Positions 45,734 to 58,199 of a stretch of DNA of 64,000 bases are shown piece after piece. The notes under the pieces are model-generated. The model made no database searches. It was not told where the DNA came from and saw only the letters and a program-made list of their open reading frames with translations. The stretch comes from Trema orientale (taxonomy: Eukaryota > Streptophyta > Magnoliopsida > Rosales > Cannabaceae), in contig JXTC01000645.1 in NCBI GenBank assembly GCA_002914845.1, positions 35,329 through 99,328 of the forward strand, given 5' to 3'. The number at the start of each line of letters is the position of its first letter. Position 1 is the stretch's first letter. Position numbers and translations under genes: made by a program.

Positions 45734-48700
45734 TATATAATATTTATGTACGAACACATTAGCTGGTATCTATTGATTGGTTCTTGAGTCCTGACCAGCA
45801 GTTAGAAAGTTGGTTATAAGTATCGAGCAGTGTTGGTTAATTGTATAAATAGGATTAGGGAACGAGTTGTAGAGGATGGTATTCATTGCTTTCAGATTGT
45901 GACAAACTGCTTGAGAGAAACAACTGAGAGAAGTAGAGTTATTGAGCGTGCTTTCTGGTGTAACTGGGAAAAGGGGTTCGGAGAAAGGTGAATTCCTTAG
46001 TGGTGATCAGAGAATGTACATTTGGTTCTCCTGATTCTTTAGTGGATTGATTCCTTGCTTTTCAGTTGTATGACTTTCTGGAATTGGTTTAATAATGATG
46101 AAGATTCTTATGATTAACTATGTTATTGTTTTCGTACTTTTTGGTAGTTTCATGTTGTTTCAAACTCAAAGCATCTAATACTGCATATTTTGTTAAAGAG
46201 AGAGGCTGCTTGTTGTGGTTACTGTCTTACTGAAAGTGCTTAGTCCTATATAGGCCAAAAGAAGACACTCTCCTAATTTTCCCTGTTCTGTTCAGATTTT
46301 GATTGAATCTTAGGAGTAATTACAAGAAAATAGAGAGGAAAATTGAAAGAAGTTAACACTGAGATATGAATTAAGGTGTTTGTGTTGTCTAGTTTAGATT
46401 TCTGTTTTCTCCTTTCAGCCTTTGATTTCTTATTTAACTTGTTTTTTCTTGGGGAAATTCTTGGGAGTAAAGTGGTTGAATTAACTGCTTCCTTAGATTG
46501 TCTGAACTTCTGTTAGATCTGTCTAATTTTTGCTGTGGATATGCACTGATGTCATCACTTTAATTTGGATTATGTTAGTTGTCATCTCATCATATTGTTT
46601 CTAATCCATGATGCTTGGTGTTATTAATGTGTTCGCTGAATAATGTGATTTGCACGTGTTATTATCAATGCAAAATTACGAGAGTAAGTGTAGGTGGACA
46701 TAATGGAAGTAAATAATTTTGCTTTAAAAAAAAAATAAAAACACACACACACACAACAACAACAACAACAATATCGTTGCAGTTACCATGCCTAGTCTAA
46801 TTGAATTTTGGTTGCATGAATAAATCGAGTCTCATGGTCCTTTTACCTTGACATCTCTCATTTATCTATCCATGTAGTCATATCTTTTATCTCTACATCT
46901 TTTACTTATTGTCTAGATCATCAAAAACTAAGTCCCCACTATTAGAAGTTGACTTGAGCACTAGTTAGTTAGTTAGTTAACTTGATGAAATGTCACTCCA
47001 TAACTGGTAGTAGTTAGTTTCTTTAGTTTGAGTACAGAGAACAACGAATTAACTTCTTGCATAATGTGAGGTTGTGAGAATTCTTGTATAGAGAGATGCT
47101 TTGTAACGGTGTGACAGTGTGGAAGAGTGCTTGTAATTTGACTGAAAGATTAGTGAATTTGGTGAATTTCTAACCCGTGGATGTAGATCCTAGGATGAAA
47201 CCATGTGAAATTTTTTGGTGTTCTGTGATATTGTTCTGGTTCATGAGAACTCGAGATTGTCTGCTTTGATTATTATTGAAAAGATTAATGGATAAAGATA
47301 CAAAGTCGTTGGGAAGTTGAGTTCTTGAATTGTGTTTTGCACAATACCCACTTCAATTTAGATATTGCTGCATATTTATTCTTTTCACATGACGCACAAT
47401 TAATTTGCTTTTTTTTTTTATTTTAATTTCTAAAGCAAATGACAGGGTCCACTTTCAGCCCAGGAACTGATGTAGAAGTGAATTTTGACAATGAAGATTT
47501 ATCTGATGCTTGGATCCCTGCAATTGTGGTGAAAGAAAACACTGATAATACCTTTTTGGTGAAGTATCACAACTCAAAGGCTAAGAACTGGAAAGATACT
47601 GTAGATTTCCTCCATATCCGCCCTCCTGCTCCTCGCTATGCAGGTACTTATGAATTGCGTGAGAAAGTAGATGCATTCTGTGATTTTGCTTGGCGGGCTG
47701 GTGAAATCACCAAAATTCTACCTGGGAAGATGTACATTGTCGGTTTCAAGCGTGGGATGAAGTCCAAGGAACTTAGTCAAGCAGAAATAAGGCCTCTTGT
47801 GGAATGGAAAGATGGAAAATGGCATGTGGGTTCCAAGGTATGAGCTTGTTTCCTATTAATTGCATAATTTATCTCTGTAGTCTTGAGAATGCTACAAATA
47901 TTACTATAACTTGCTGAGAGGTGTAAATCTGACTGTGGCCCTGGGGCCAAGTTTTTCAGTTGCATCATCACCTTGGTTTGTGTTCAGTTGCATCATCACC
48001 TTGGTTTGTGTTCAGTTGCATCTTCATCTTGGTTTGTGTTCAGTTGCATCTTCACCTTGGTGTAGTAGGAGCAGACAGCGCATGCATGTGGTGTATGTGG
48101 TAAAGTTTCTATGGTTATATCATGTAGAAATTATGTGTTATTGGTAGCTTAATCAATGGGCTTCTGTTTCAGGAAGGCTTGGTTTCTTCAAATTCATATT
48201 TGCATGGGGAGTTAGAGCATGGTCCCAATAATATTCGCGATGTTGATATGACATCAGAACTGGAAAGTTTGGCCGCTGCTGACTGTAACAATGAAAAGAA
48301 AACACCTCATCCAACAAACTCAGGGAAGAATCTGATAGAGCAGTCTACTGATCGCAATGGGGAACAGGCTTCTTCTGCCCTTACCTCAAGTTTGTTGTCA
48401 GTCGCTGGACATGTGCATTCTTCGAAAAAATTAGAAGATGAAACTCCCCCAGGGTCCTCATTATCTGACAAAGCGCGTACAGTGAGGAAAAAAGCACTTG
48501 ATACATTGGCTACATCAGCAAGAGGAGAGATAGGGACTAGACGTATAAGAAAACCCGTTGTTCCTTTTAATATGGACTCTAATGTAAAGGTGAACAGAGG
48601 TTTTGTTTTGTTTTGGACTTCTTTTTCTTCTTCTTCTTTCCTTTTTCTCTAAATAAATAGATAAATAAAGAATCTAGTAAACTATAAAGTGGTGGACCTG

Positions 48701-51700
48701 ATCAGTGCTCAACTATAAAGTGGTGCACCTGATCAGTGCTTTCACATTCTGTTTCCCTTAATATTATTCTATTGTCTACCTTTGATATTTCATTTTCTAT
48801 TTTCTTCTGGTATTCCAGTATTCCTGATCAGGATATTTTACATCAATGTGTAGAGGACTAAGCGACATAAAGGGGGTGGAGGTGACATTAAAGGAACGGG
48901 CGGTGATGTTAAAGGAACAGGCAGCGGCGGTAAAGGAAGAGATGGCGAAGTTAAAGTGACAAATGGTGCCATTAAAGGAACAGATGCTGTGATGCGTAAA
49001 GGAAGAACTAAGAAGCTTCAAGTCAAAAGAACCCCAACTTCAGCAGTAGGTGTGTATGTTTGCCAACTAGAAAATGGGGGGAGAATGAAAAGGAAGAAAT
49101 AAAAAGTCACATATTGCAATGATTACATTTCTTTTCTGAGAAATTTGATGCTTAATGTTTTGCAGTTAAGGCCGGAAATGCAAGTACTGGTGCTGCTGAA
49201 AAAGCTGTTGAAAAGCCAGGCATAATAAAGGAAGCTGAACACTCCATCAGAATAGCATCAAGTACTGAGGAAATGCAGGGTTCACATGAAAGTCCTCGTC
49301 AGGTTCTTAATGAAGAATTGTTGAAGCTACCAGGAGATCTGAAGACGAATTCAAATGATCCAGCAGAAGACAATAGTACAGTAAGCAATTTACTTGTAAA
49401 CAATGCTGTTCAAAGCAAAAAAGACTAAGTAAATGTCACAGAAACTTTGATAGTTAAATAGAATGTCAGAAAGAAGTTGAACTTTGCTGTTCTCTCAGAA
49501 AACAGAAGTTACTTTATTATTTGTTGTTTGAATAGCTTTAGAGAAATTAGCATATAAGGTTTTAAACAAAGTAGATATAGGCTTCAAGAGCCAGTGATAC
49601 TTAGCTTGATCCGCATTCTCATAAGTTATGAACCACTGTAAAAGAGAAGTGGAGATTGTATTAGGATTATTTGTATTTGAAAGACGGAAAGAGGAGGAAC
49701 TTAAAATGATTAGAATTCTCAGATATTGACAATGCATTGTGGATTTCATCTAAAATAAGCTATTAACACCCAGGTTGTGTCAGCTCAACTTGCCAGTGAC
49801 CCAATTTTGGCTGACTTGCTTCATAGCCTTGTTCTTTTCCCAAACATGGTATAAACATGGCGTGAAAGAACCACCATGAAACTCACCTTTCCCCTACTTC
49901 TATTTGTTCCTGAGCTCAAATGGTATTGGCTATGGATATATGCCCTTCGTTGTGCAGGAGTTTAAGCAGCAACCGTCTGGAGGAAGCAGTAATAAAAGAA
50001 AGAGGGGTAGACCCCGGAAGTTAGTGGTTTTAGGCCCAGAAGCTTCAGTGGCAGGTACGTTTTAATTCTAAAATGTAATCAGCTACCAGATGTTTGTAAA
50101 TTCAGAGGCATAATTGTCCTTTATGATTTATAGCTAAGAGTCATAAAGAAGCTGGACATGTTGAGGATTTGGTTATGAAAGCTTGTACAACTAATGAAGT
50201 TGCTTCACCTGTTCAAGGAGGGGAGGAAACTGCAGGTACACGAGTTTTCAGCTTTGATTTCACTTCCAACCTGCTGCTAAGGAATCTTTTAAGCTCATCA
50301 GTAGCAGAAGCTACTGACCAATCTAGTCGGTTGTAACATGATAGGTGACGTATTTAGACTCTGCCTAACAAAGACAAGCTAACAAAATGGAATTTACAGG
50401 AGTGTGCAAATAAAGCAAACCATATTTAACCTAGTATAGCCATAGGCAATCATTCCTTTCTTGGAATTTTATGTGTTCTTGGGACTACTTCACATTGTTC
50501 TTGCATTCTCTTTTTGATGGCATTGAGAATTCATGTAGGAGAGTGTATGAATTTTAATATATTGTAAGAGTCACTCCAATCCTTCCTATCACATTAAATT
50601 CTCCAGAATATTCTTCTTTTAGTAGTTTTCTTTGAAAAGTAACTAGAGGAGCCTCTAAAAAATTTTTTAAAAAGAATGAGCACGGAAAAAATTGAGAGGA
50701 AAAAAGGAAGATTATCGTTGGAACAATTTTAACTGAGTTTTTATCATGTAGTTCCGGTCATGTTGTATATAATTGAAGTTATATTTGACATTTTATAGAT
50801 TTGCAAGATGCCTCCAGAGGAAAAAGTGGTGCCGATGTTTCTGGGACAAACTGTGTGACAAATGAAGTTGGAATGGTCCCTGTCAGACCATTCAACAGTA
50901 CTGATGATGATGATCGACCTCTATCAATGTGGTTTGGGGGAACGCAGTGTCCTCCAGGTGTGGCCGAAGCAAGTGAGTTACTATTACGTGTTATTTGATC
51001 CTTATTTAGGCACTTTTGTTTTTGTTTTTGTTTTCTTCTTTCCTGTTCGCGTAGCACCTTATTCAAGTACGGTTGGACTGTCTCTGTTCCTTTATAGAAT
51101 CACTCGGTAAGACTGTTGACCAACGGAACAGGGACAGAGAACGAGCTAATATTGCTAAGAAGACTCCTGCAGTTCATGCCTTCAATGGGAGTGTGCCCGA
51201 GGATAATCAAAGGTTGCCTTTCGTGAAGAGCTCTCCACTCTGGAAAGCAGTTGAATCCATGGAAGTATTTGGAAGGATGCCACAACATCCGCATTTTCGT
51301 CCGCTTTATAAATGTAAAGAAGAATGTAGGGAAGGATTGGCTATTGGCAACATGGTAACCTTTGCTGGTTTGGTTGACAAGATATCCAAGTTACAATTTG
51401 ATGATCGTGGTAGCATTTTCTACAGCACTTTGGAGAGTCTACTCGACTTGGAAAAGCATGGCTTTAATGTCGCGGTTCTAAGAAGTCGCGTGGATGAACT
51501 ATTATCAATTAAAGATAGACAAGACCGGTTTCGGGATGAGTCAAAAGATGCTGAAAAGAAAATTACGGCGCATGCTGGTGAGAAATCTAAACTCGCCGAG
51601 GAGATTGATGATATTTCTAAGAAGATAAGTGAACTACAGGAGAAGCACGCATTAATCAAATCGCAGATGGATATTAAGGATCAAGAGATAGCCCAATTGC

Positions 51701-51780
51701 AGCAGCAAGTGGATACTATCAATCAAAGTATTAACAGCGCTCGGCTTGATTTCGAGAAACTGGCTGCTGCCCCTTTCTAA
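45211..51780 (+). CDS. Agenet/Tudor and DUF724 domain protein
   Basis: Nine exons (45211-45687, 47436-47837, 48173-48589, 48854-49049, 49166-49380, 49958-50054, 50134-50235, 50799-50972, 51098-51780) encode 920 residues. Four Agenet/Tudor-type repeats occupy about 16-155 and 165-290, with typical FKGAWFKAFVV and LSDAWIPAIVV motifs; such repeats bind histone tails. An AT-hook RGRPRK lies at 585-590. The C-terminal DUF724 domain is about 730-910 (LPFVKSSPLWKAVESMEVF) and ends in a coiled coil. DUF724 proteins are plant-specific nuclear factors, thought to link chromatin or RNA to development. Exon 4 encodes an unusual Lys-Gly-Thr-rich repeat. The two internal exon borders around exon 4 are the least certain, though the frame remains open. 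Confidence 0.9.
45688..47435. other. Long first intron of the Agenet/DUF724 gene
   Basis: Includes a TA microsatellite (45701-45729), CA and CAA microsatellites (46741-46770) and two short stretches reminiscent of Copia LTRs (45810-45960 and 46960-47230). The latter are not clear enough to call. Confidence 0.5.
47955..48062. repeat. 28-base minisatellite in intron 2 of the Agenet/DUF724 gene
   Basis: Four head-to-tail units of TTCAGTTGCATCATCACCTT followed by GGTTTGTG, at 47955, 47983, 48011 and 48039; the last is incomplete. Units three and four share a change of ATCATC to ATCTTC. Confidence 0.9.
48674..48742. repeat. Two-copy tandem duplication in intron 3
   Basis: AACTATAAAGTGGTGGACCT with GATCAGTGCTC is followed at once by a near-identical copy (one base different). 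Confidence 0.8.
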
Positions 51781-52547
51781 TGGCTCTGAGGTTCTCTTTC
51801 CTCTTTCGTTTGTTTCTTATGGTTGTGGTTGCAGATATGATTGTACTGCTTGACAACACCCTCTAATTGACGTAGTTAGCATATATCACTGCTTGTTTGT
51901 GTCAAGAAACGAGGTAACTATGACATATCTTGTTCAGCTATTTTCACTAGGTCTTTAAGATGAAGAAATGCATGTATCAAAAAACAAACAAACAAAACCC
52001 ACTGACTTTCATGTTCATTGAAGGTCCATCAAAATTTAAAACGCAGTCGGTTTATAGTGCGAGAGCGAGCGAGACGGGCACCTTTTATCCTACTCTAAAC
52101 CAAATTCCTAAACGAGTTGTATAGCGTTAGTTGTTGAATTTGGAAGGATATTATCAGCTAATTTATGAAGACACACGTACTCAAGGAGAGGAAATAGAGT
52201 GAAGACATGTACTAGGATAAGAATGAGAGGTTGGTGCTACAAACATGGTTACTAGGAGTATGATAAATCACTTTCGGAGTTAGTCTCATCAGTATTCAGT
52301 GCTATAACTATTCATTCATTTATGATTGGTAGCCGTGAAAACAGAGCGGAGCTTTTTACTCATGAAGTTGTTTCCACCTAAGCGCTAGCGTAGGCATTGC
52401 TGAACAATCCCATGGGTGTTTAATGCCTTTGTGGGTATAGGTTTTAATATGATCACGCCTAATGTCATTCTCTGTGAGGGAAAAAAAAAAGTTCTATAAT
52501 GGGATCTTTTCGGGGAAAAAAAAAAAACATAAATATTAATATTAATA
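51781..52547. other. 3' flank of the Agenet/DUF724 gene
   Basis: Presumed 3' untranslated region, then spacer. No gene recognised. The last nine bases are the left target duplication of the next element. Confidence 0.5.
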
Positions 52548-53078
52548 GGGTTAATGGCACAAATGATCTCTGAAGTATCCAATTTGTGTCAATTTGGTCC
52601 TCAAAATTTTAATTGTAGTAACTAAGTCCCTGATTTTTCTAATTTGTAATAATTTGGTCCCTAAACTGTTTAAATTGCAACCTATTGTTAAATTTTTTTT
52701 ATCAAAAATACACGTGAGAAGCACGTGGTGGCATCTAAAGTGTATTTGAAAGTAATTTGAGAATTCAAGTATAAAAATGAATAATCACAAAAAAAATTTC
52801 AATAAATTTGCAATTCTAAGAACCTAAAAAATATGAAGAAATCTTCTCTAATTCTTTTTGTTCAATTTATTTTCTTTTAAGTATACTCTCAGATTCTACA
52901 ACATTCCCTTTATGTGTATTTTTGCTCAAAAATTTAACAATAAGATTACAATTTAAAAAGTTTAGGGATCAAATTGCTATAAATTGAAAAGTTCAGAGAC
53001 TTAATTGCTATAATTAAAACTTTAGGAACCAAATTACCACAAGTGTGATAGTTTAAGAAACATTTGTGCTACAAACCC
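52548..53078. mobile_element. Mutator-type MITE with long terminal inverted repeats
   Basis: Starts GGGTTAATGGCACAAATGAT; the right end reversed reads GGGTTTGTAGCACAAATGTT. The inverted repeat runs for about 180 bases, through CCAATTTGTGTCAATTTGG and TTTGGTCCCTAAACTG and their partners. The flanks ATATTAATA (52539-52547) and ATATTACTA (53079-53087) match at eight of nine positions, the duplication length of Mutator elements. It has no transposase. Confidence 0.85.
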
Positions 53079-53087
53079 ATATTACTA

Positions 53088-53330
53088 TGGGGTAGACTTT
53101 TTTTTTTTTTTTTTAATAATGAAGTCTCATAGATTCCTACTGTGCAGTAGTTAGATGTCCCTTTAGACGAGAGAGACTAGTTGGATTTGCAGTACTCAAT
53201 AAAACAGCCAACTAACCATCCCTGGCCAGCAGACTTGATCAGAAATCAGCCACCACTCATGTAGGTCCTAGCTACAACAATTGATCAATATCAACCAACC
53301 TTTAATCGAACATAAAACGAGGAAAGACAA

Positions 53331-53377
<47 letters not shown>

Positions 53378-54132
53378 CTTTGTCTTTATTCTTCCATTAT
53401 AAATGATGATTTTGAACACTTTCTTAACGGTTTAGAAGTCCGTTTGTGGAGTAACATATGATATGGCTCTTATTATAATTATCAGAATGAATCAATCGAA
53501 ACCTTATAATATATATCATCAGCCAATTCTGGCGTTTATTATTTTTTATTTATGTACAACCTTTGCCATTCTAATATTCGCAGTAAAAAGCAGAATTAGC
53601 GACCGGTACAACAACAAAAGTATAAGCAGATGCATATAATGTATACAGCTCTCATACCAGCTCCAAGGAAATACAGTGAGTTGTTTCTTTCTTAACTTAA
53701 TTATATAAGATGCATATGCATATTAAATGAATAATAATAATGGAACTTTTACATGGTGATGGAGATCTTAATACCAAAAAAGAAACAGATAACCATCGAC
53801 TGATCAGTTTGGTGGTATGGTTCAATAGAATCGTTCACAGTATTCAGGAGGGAAAATGGGTTTGTTGGTTTCATGGGAGAGAACATTCATATTAATTAAA
53901 AGAAAATCAGACATCCTATATGGACCGCATTATTAATGCTAGGTGGCAATAGTGTTTTTGAGTGCTTACGTAGTACTCGAGGGGAAGAGGATGAACAACG
54001 TGAGATGTAAGGATCACAACTCCTTAAATTCGACAAAATGGTTTGCCAACTCAATCAGCGAATACCTATAATAATAAACGTAAGCCCGAACAATCTGTAT
54101 GAGGATAGGTATAAAGATCACTAGTACTAGCT
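53088..54132. other. Intergenic, nothing recognised
   Basis: Contains a long (TA)n microsatellite at 53332-53374 and poly-T at 53099-53114. No gene. Confidence 0.5.
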
Positions 54133-54140
54133 AGGTTCAT

Positions 54141-54725
54141 TAGAGGTGGCAATTCGGGTTACGACACGACACGATTTTTTACGGATTAGGGTTAAAAAAA
54201 AAAAAGGTGGGTCGAAATCGGGTCGACTCGCATGACACGAATAAAAAACGGATCGGGTTCGGGTCAACCCACTTCACTCGTTTGGCCCACCAAAAATATA
54301 TATACATAATTAAATTATAAAAATATTTTTTATTTAATTTATTTATGACTATTATTATAAATATATTGTTTAGGATTATAAGTTATTAGCTATATTTATA
54401 AATTACCCATGATTTATTTATTTTGAAATGAGACAATAATATAATTAGTAAAGAAAAATATAAAGGAAAAAATATGAATCATAACGGATCGACGGGTCAA
54501 AATCAGGTTGACAAGTCAAAATCGGGTTGTGGGTTATGTGTTATTCACCAATAGGATTGCGCGGATCGGGTTCGGGTCAACCCGATTTATGTGCGAGTCG
54601 GGTTAGTGTTGACGTTTTCCTGACACGACGAGTCACGGATCGGGTTCGAGTTGACATAATTTGTGTATAAATTAGACTTTAACCCGACACGAACCCGACC
54701 CGCCGACACGAATTGCCACCCCTAC
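54141..54725. mobile_element. hAT-type non-autonomous element with intact target duplication
   Basis: The left end TAGAGGTGGCAATTCGGGT and the right end, reversed, GTAGGGGTGGCAATTCGTG are terminal inverted repeats. The interior is full of CGGGT, ACCCG and CGACACGA motifs near both ends and AT-rich in the middle. The same eight bases AGGTTCAT stand on each side (54133-54140 and 54726-54733), the exact hallmark of hAT insertion. It is 585 bases long and non-coding. The perfect duplication suggests a fairly recent insertion. Confidence 0.9.
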
Positions 54726-54733
54726 AGGTTCAT

Positions 54734-55740
54734 AGACTTGAGGGGAAAAAAATAGTACACTAAAACTTCTATAAATGAATGTTCGATAAATTAATAACCA
54801 CGGTTAAATAATAAAATCTTATGATCTTAACCCGGATCAATATACTAAATTAATATTCTCGTTAAATGCATAAAATAATATTTTTTTGTAGTTTCTTTAG
54901 GGCCTATTGGATATATAAATTAATAATTGAATAACTATATAAAAAAAATAACACATAAATATTCACAATATATTAATGAGCTTTCTTTAGATAACTTCCA
55001 TTTTCTTAATTCTATTCTTTTCAAAATGCATCTAAAGTTGTTTTCTTATTATTTATATTTAAATTGAACTCAGACGCACTAATTTTCGTAATATATACAA
55101 CACATTTGATATATGATTTAAAATCTATTTATGATGATTTGAATTCTAGAAGTAGAATTAATGACTATTTATTAATATCATGTTTAATATATATGAAAAA
55201 TCTTGAAAAACAATATTTTATAAGGGATATATTAAATTTTAAGATTACATTTATTGTATATATATATATATATATCTACTTCTTAACTTTTTTATGTGTA
55301 TTGAAAATTAAATTTTAGAATTTTATTTATGTACAAATAATGTATATTAACTTTTATATTATATATACATATTAACATTTAGGCTTCTTTGTATGCATAC
55401 ATTAATTTTGATTATATCTAATTTTTATTAGTATAAGTCATATATGTATCTTAGAGGAAAAAGAGTATACTATTAAACTCATACTACTAACAAATATTTA
55501 TTTATCGATAAATTAATTAAATTATTCATTTATTGATAAATAAATAATCTCTATAAAATAATAATTTTTTTTAGTCCAACAGTATTAATTTATAGAGTTT
55601 ACCTTCATATATCAAGAATCATCTTTAGTTTTTTAATATCATTAAAGGATAATCTACGTTACGACCGTTTTTTGTATTCTTACTGAATATAATTAATTGT
55701 CCAATTAATTATGTAAGGTGAATATGCGAAAAATTATGAT
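54734..55740. other. AT-rich spacer
   Basis: Very AT-rich, with ATTAATTTATCGATAAA-like motifs around 55495-55560 and 54775-54880. No gene. Confidence 0.5.
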
Positions 55741-56452
55741 ATGGATGCTAAGTATCAGATGAAGTAGAATCCCTAGAAGTGTGCATTTGGTGTAGGATCT
55801 GGGAAATTTTTGGGATTCATGGTCAATCAGCGAGGTATCGAAGCTAATTCTCAAAAGATCAAAGCATTGATTGACATACAGTCACCTCATAAATCGAAAG
55901 ATGTGCAGAGCCTGGCAGGAAGAGTGGCTGCACTGAGTCAATTTGTATCAAGATCAACCGAAAAATGCCAAATATTCTTCGAGGTGCTGAAGGGATCGAG
56001 GAAGTTTGAGTGGACTGAGAAGTACGAGCAGGCGTTCCAAGATTTGAAAAAATACTTGGGATCTCCTCCACTCTTGTCGAAGCCAAAGCCGGGGGAAAAG
56101 TTGTACTTATACCTCGCCGTTTCCAAGTATGCGACAAGCACTGCATTAATTCGAGAAGAAGAAAATATACAGCGACCTGTATATTATGTAAACAAAAGAT
56201 TACTCAATGCCGAAACGAGATATCCGGAGATGGAGAAATTACCATTAACGCTTGTCATCGCATCCAGGAAGCTTCGACCATATTTTCATACACACTTCAT
56301 TGAGATTTTCACAAACTTTCCATTGAAACAGGTTTTGTAAAAGCCTGAAGTATCAAGACAATTTCTCAAGTGGGTGGTTGAGCTAAGTCAATTCACATCA
56401 ACTTTCGACCTCGCATCGCTATTAAAGGTCAAGTACTTGCGGATTAAAGATT
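55741..56452 (+). mobile_element. Ty3/gypsy retrotransposon relic: reverse transcriptase C-terminus and RNase H part
   Basis: A 176-residue open stretch (55810-56340) plus its flanks matches the end of the reverse transcriptase and start of RNase H of Tat-like Ty3/gypsy elements: KCAFGVGSGKFLGFMVNQRG, then LAGRVAALSQFVSRSTEKC, FEWTEKYEQAFQDLKKYL and RPVYYVNKRLLNAETRYPEM. Stops occur upstream (TAG at 55747 and nearby), at 56338-56340, and a frameshift precedes IKGQVLAD near 56425-56450. The active-site part of the reverse transcriptase and the integrase are missing. The element is dead. Confidence 0.9.
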
Positions 56453-56470
56453 GAATGAATACAACTATTC

Positions 56471-56960
56471 GACTTCGATGAGATCTTCTCAAGATCTCCA
56501 TTCGGTCATTGAGCTCTCCATTATACGAGCTCTCAATTATGTTCGAGCATCTTCATGTTCGAGCTCCACATTATCTTCGACCTCGATGAGATCTTCTCAA
56601 GATCTTCATTCGGTCATTGAGCTCTCCATTACATGAGCTCTCAATTATGTTCAAGCTCCTCATTATCTTCGACCTCGACGAGATCTTCTCAAGATCTCCA
56701 TTCGGTCCTTGAGCTCTCCATATTCGAGCTCCCCATTTTACTCAAGCTTATCATTATCTTCGACCCTAATAAGATCTTCACTCGGTTCTTCAACCTTCAA
56801 GATCTCCATTGGGTCATTGAGCTCTCGATTACACGAGTTCTCCACTATGTTCGAGTTCTTCGTTATTTTCAACCTCAACGAGATCGTCACTCGGTTTCAA
56901 AAAGACCTCGATAAAATCTCTACTCAATCATTGAGCTCTCGATATTCGAGCTCCCTAAGT
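56471..56960. repeat. Tandem repeats of about 90-110 bases in the retroelement
   Basis: Units start with GACCTCGATGAGATCTTCTC or variants at 56471, 56579, 56671, 56762 and 56871 and contain CATTCGGTCATTGAGCTCTC and TTCGAGCTC. Spacings are 108, 92, 91 and 109. Tandem repeats between the coding part and the 3' LTR are known in Tat/Ogre-type elements. Confidence 0.8.
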
Positions 56961-57795
56961 ACGAGCTCTTCAGTAATTTTTCTAAAAGTCTCTTTACCTC
57001 GTATAGACTATTATGCGATACTAGCTCGTGGGGTATCTTCATATATTTCGATGACTCCACCAATGAAGGTTTATGCATTTTCTTCATACGAATCTTCATT
57101 CTTATGCGTCGTCTACTTACAGTTTTATGACAGTTATTGGAACACCATAAAACTCGGGAGTTTGGATCGTCTATTATAGTTTTACGGCAGTTTTCGAACA
57201 CCATAAAACTCGGGGGGCAGTAGGATCAGATCGTCATCTCCTACTCGCTTCCTAAGGAACTATGCAAAACGTTCATTTAGAGGGGTTGGAATTTTAGATC
57301 GCCGACTTTCTAAAATTTCTTAAAATCTTAGGATTTTCTCCTCGCTTCATGCCATAGCATGTCGTATTACGCAATTCCCCTCCTTGAACAGAAAGTAACT
57401 AAGCATAACGTTCATTGTTCGATATGATATATTGCTATAAATCCTATTTTAACGTGGAACTTTTGAAAAATAATAGAGTTTGCACCACTCAATTGTTATT
57501 TTTCATAAGTGACCTAACCCATCCTACTACTTAAACCCCGGTTTAAGTTATTGGATTCGAATCGCAATAGCGTACCGATCAATCACTCAGTGATTGACTA
57601 CTTGGTTAAATTATACATGTTTATATAACAACTTTTGTTCATTTTGCAGGGATAAAAGTTCGACGAATAAATCTCCAATTGAAAACTTCTATAAAATTAA
57701 AAGTCGCACCCGTGTGCAAGCAAAAATATATATATTACAATAAAATTAAACGGGACATGCCCGCATTTGTCTTTGACATTATAAAATTACAACGA
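56961..57795. other. Non-coding part of the retroelement
   Basis: Includes a local duplication: GAACACCATAAAACTCGGGA at 57139 and GAACACCATAAAACTCGGGG at 57197, about 58 bases apart. GAACACCA also occurs at the start of the 3' LTR (58636). No intact ORF. Confidence 0.45.
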
Positions 57796-58199
57796 TTATT
57801 TTGTAGAAGTGCTCGCTTCCATTTCCGCCGCTTTCTCCACAGCTTCTGCCTCCTTCCAGCTGTTGACAAGCTCGACAACATCCTCGCCAAGGATAGAAAA
57901 ATCAAACTCCGGATGCTCGCAAGTATATGTTATAGATAAAGATCGGCGAGGCAATATCGCTGGCTTTCTCCTCGATTTCTTTAACTTCGGTTGCTTTGAA
58001 GTCCTCAATAGCTTTGCGACTTGCCTCCTCGGCTGAGCATCTGGATGTTCGGATATGGTCTTCGCATAGCGCATAGCTGCTTCTTTTCTGACTCGAAGGA
58101 GTTTTTCTCGTCCTCGCGAGTTTTCTTCAGATCCTCGAATGCTTGGGTCATCTCTTCAACGACGTGGGTGTCATCAACTACGTCTTCAGGAAAGCACAC
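57796..58199 (-). pseudogene. Antisense ORF of a Tat-like retrotransposon, frameshifted
   Basis: Two overlapping minus-strand frames form one degraded ORF: 58199-58060 (EDVVDDTHVVEEMTQAFEDL, acidic and coiled) and then 58074-57796 (CEHPEFDFSILGEDVVELVN, ending EMEASTSTK). The strand is opposite to the reverse transcriptase relic. Tat-lineage elements are known to carry an additional antisense ORF before the 3' LTR, and the PEFDFS..GEDVVE motif resembles such products. The frame change near 58065 shows decay. Confidence 0.6.

Noticed and set aside
45810..47230. Copia-type LTR pieces in the first intron of the Agenet/DUF724 gene
   Set aside because: Only loose likeness of phrases; no ends, primer-binding site or target duplication could be shown.
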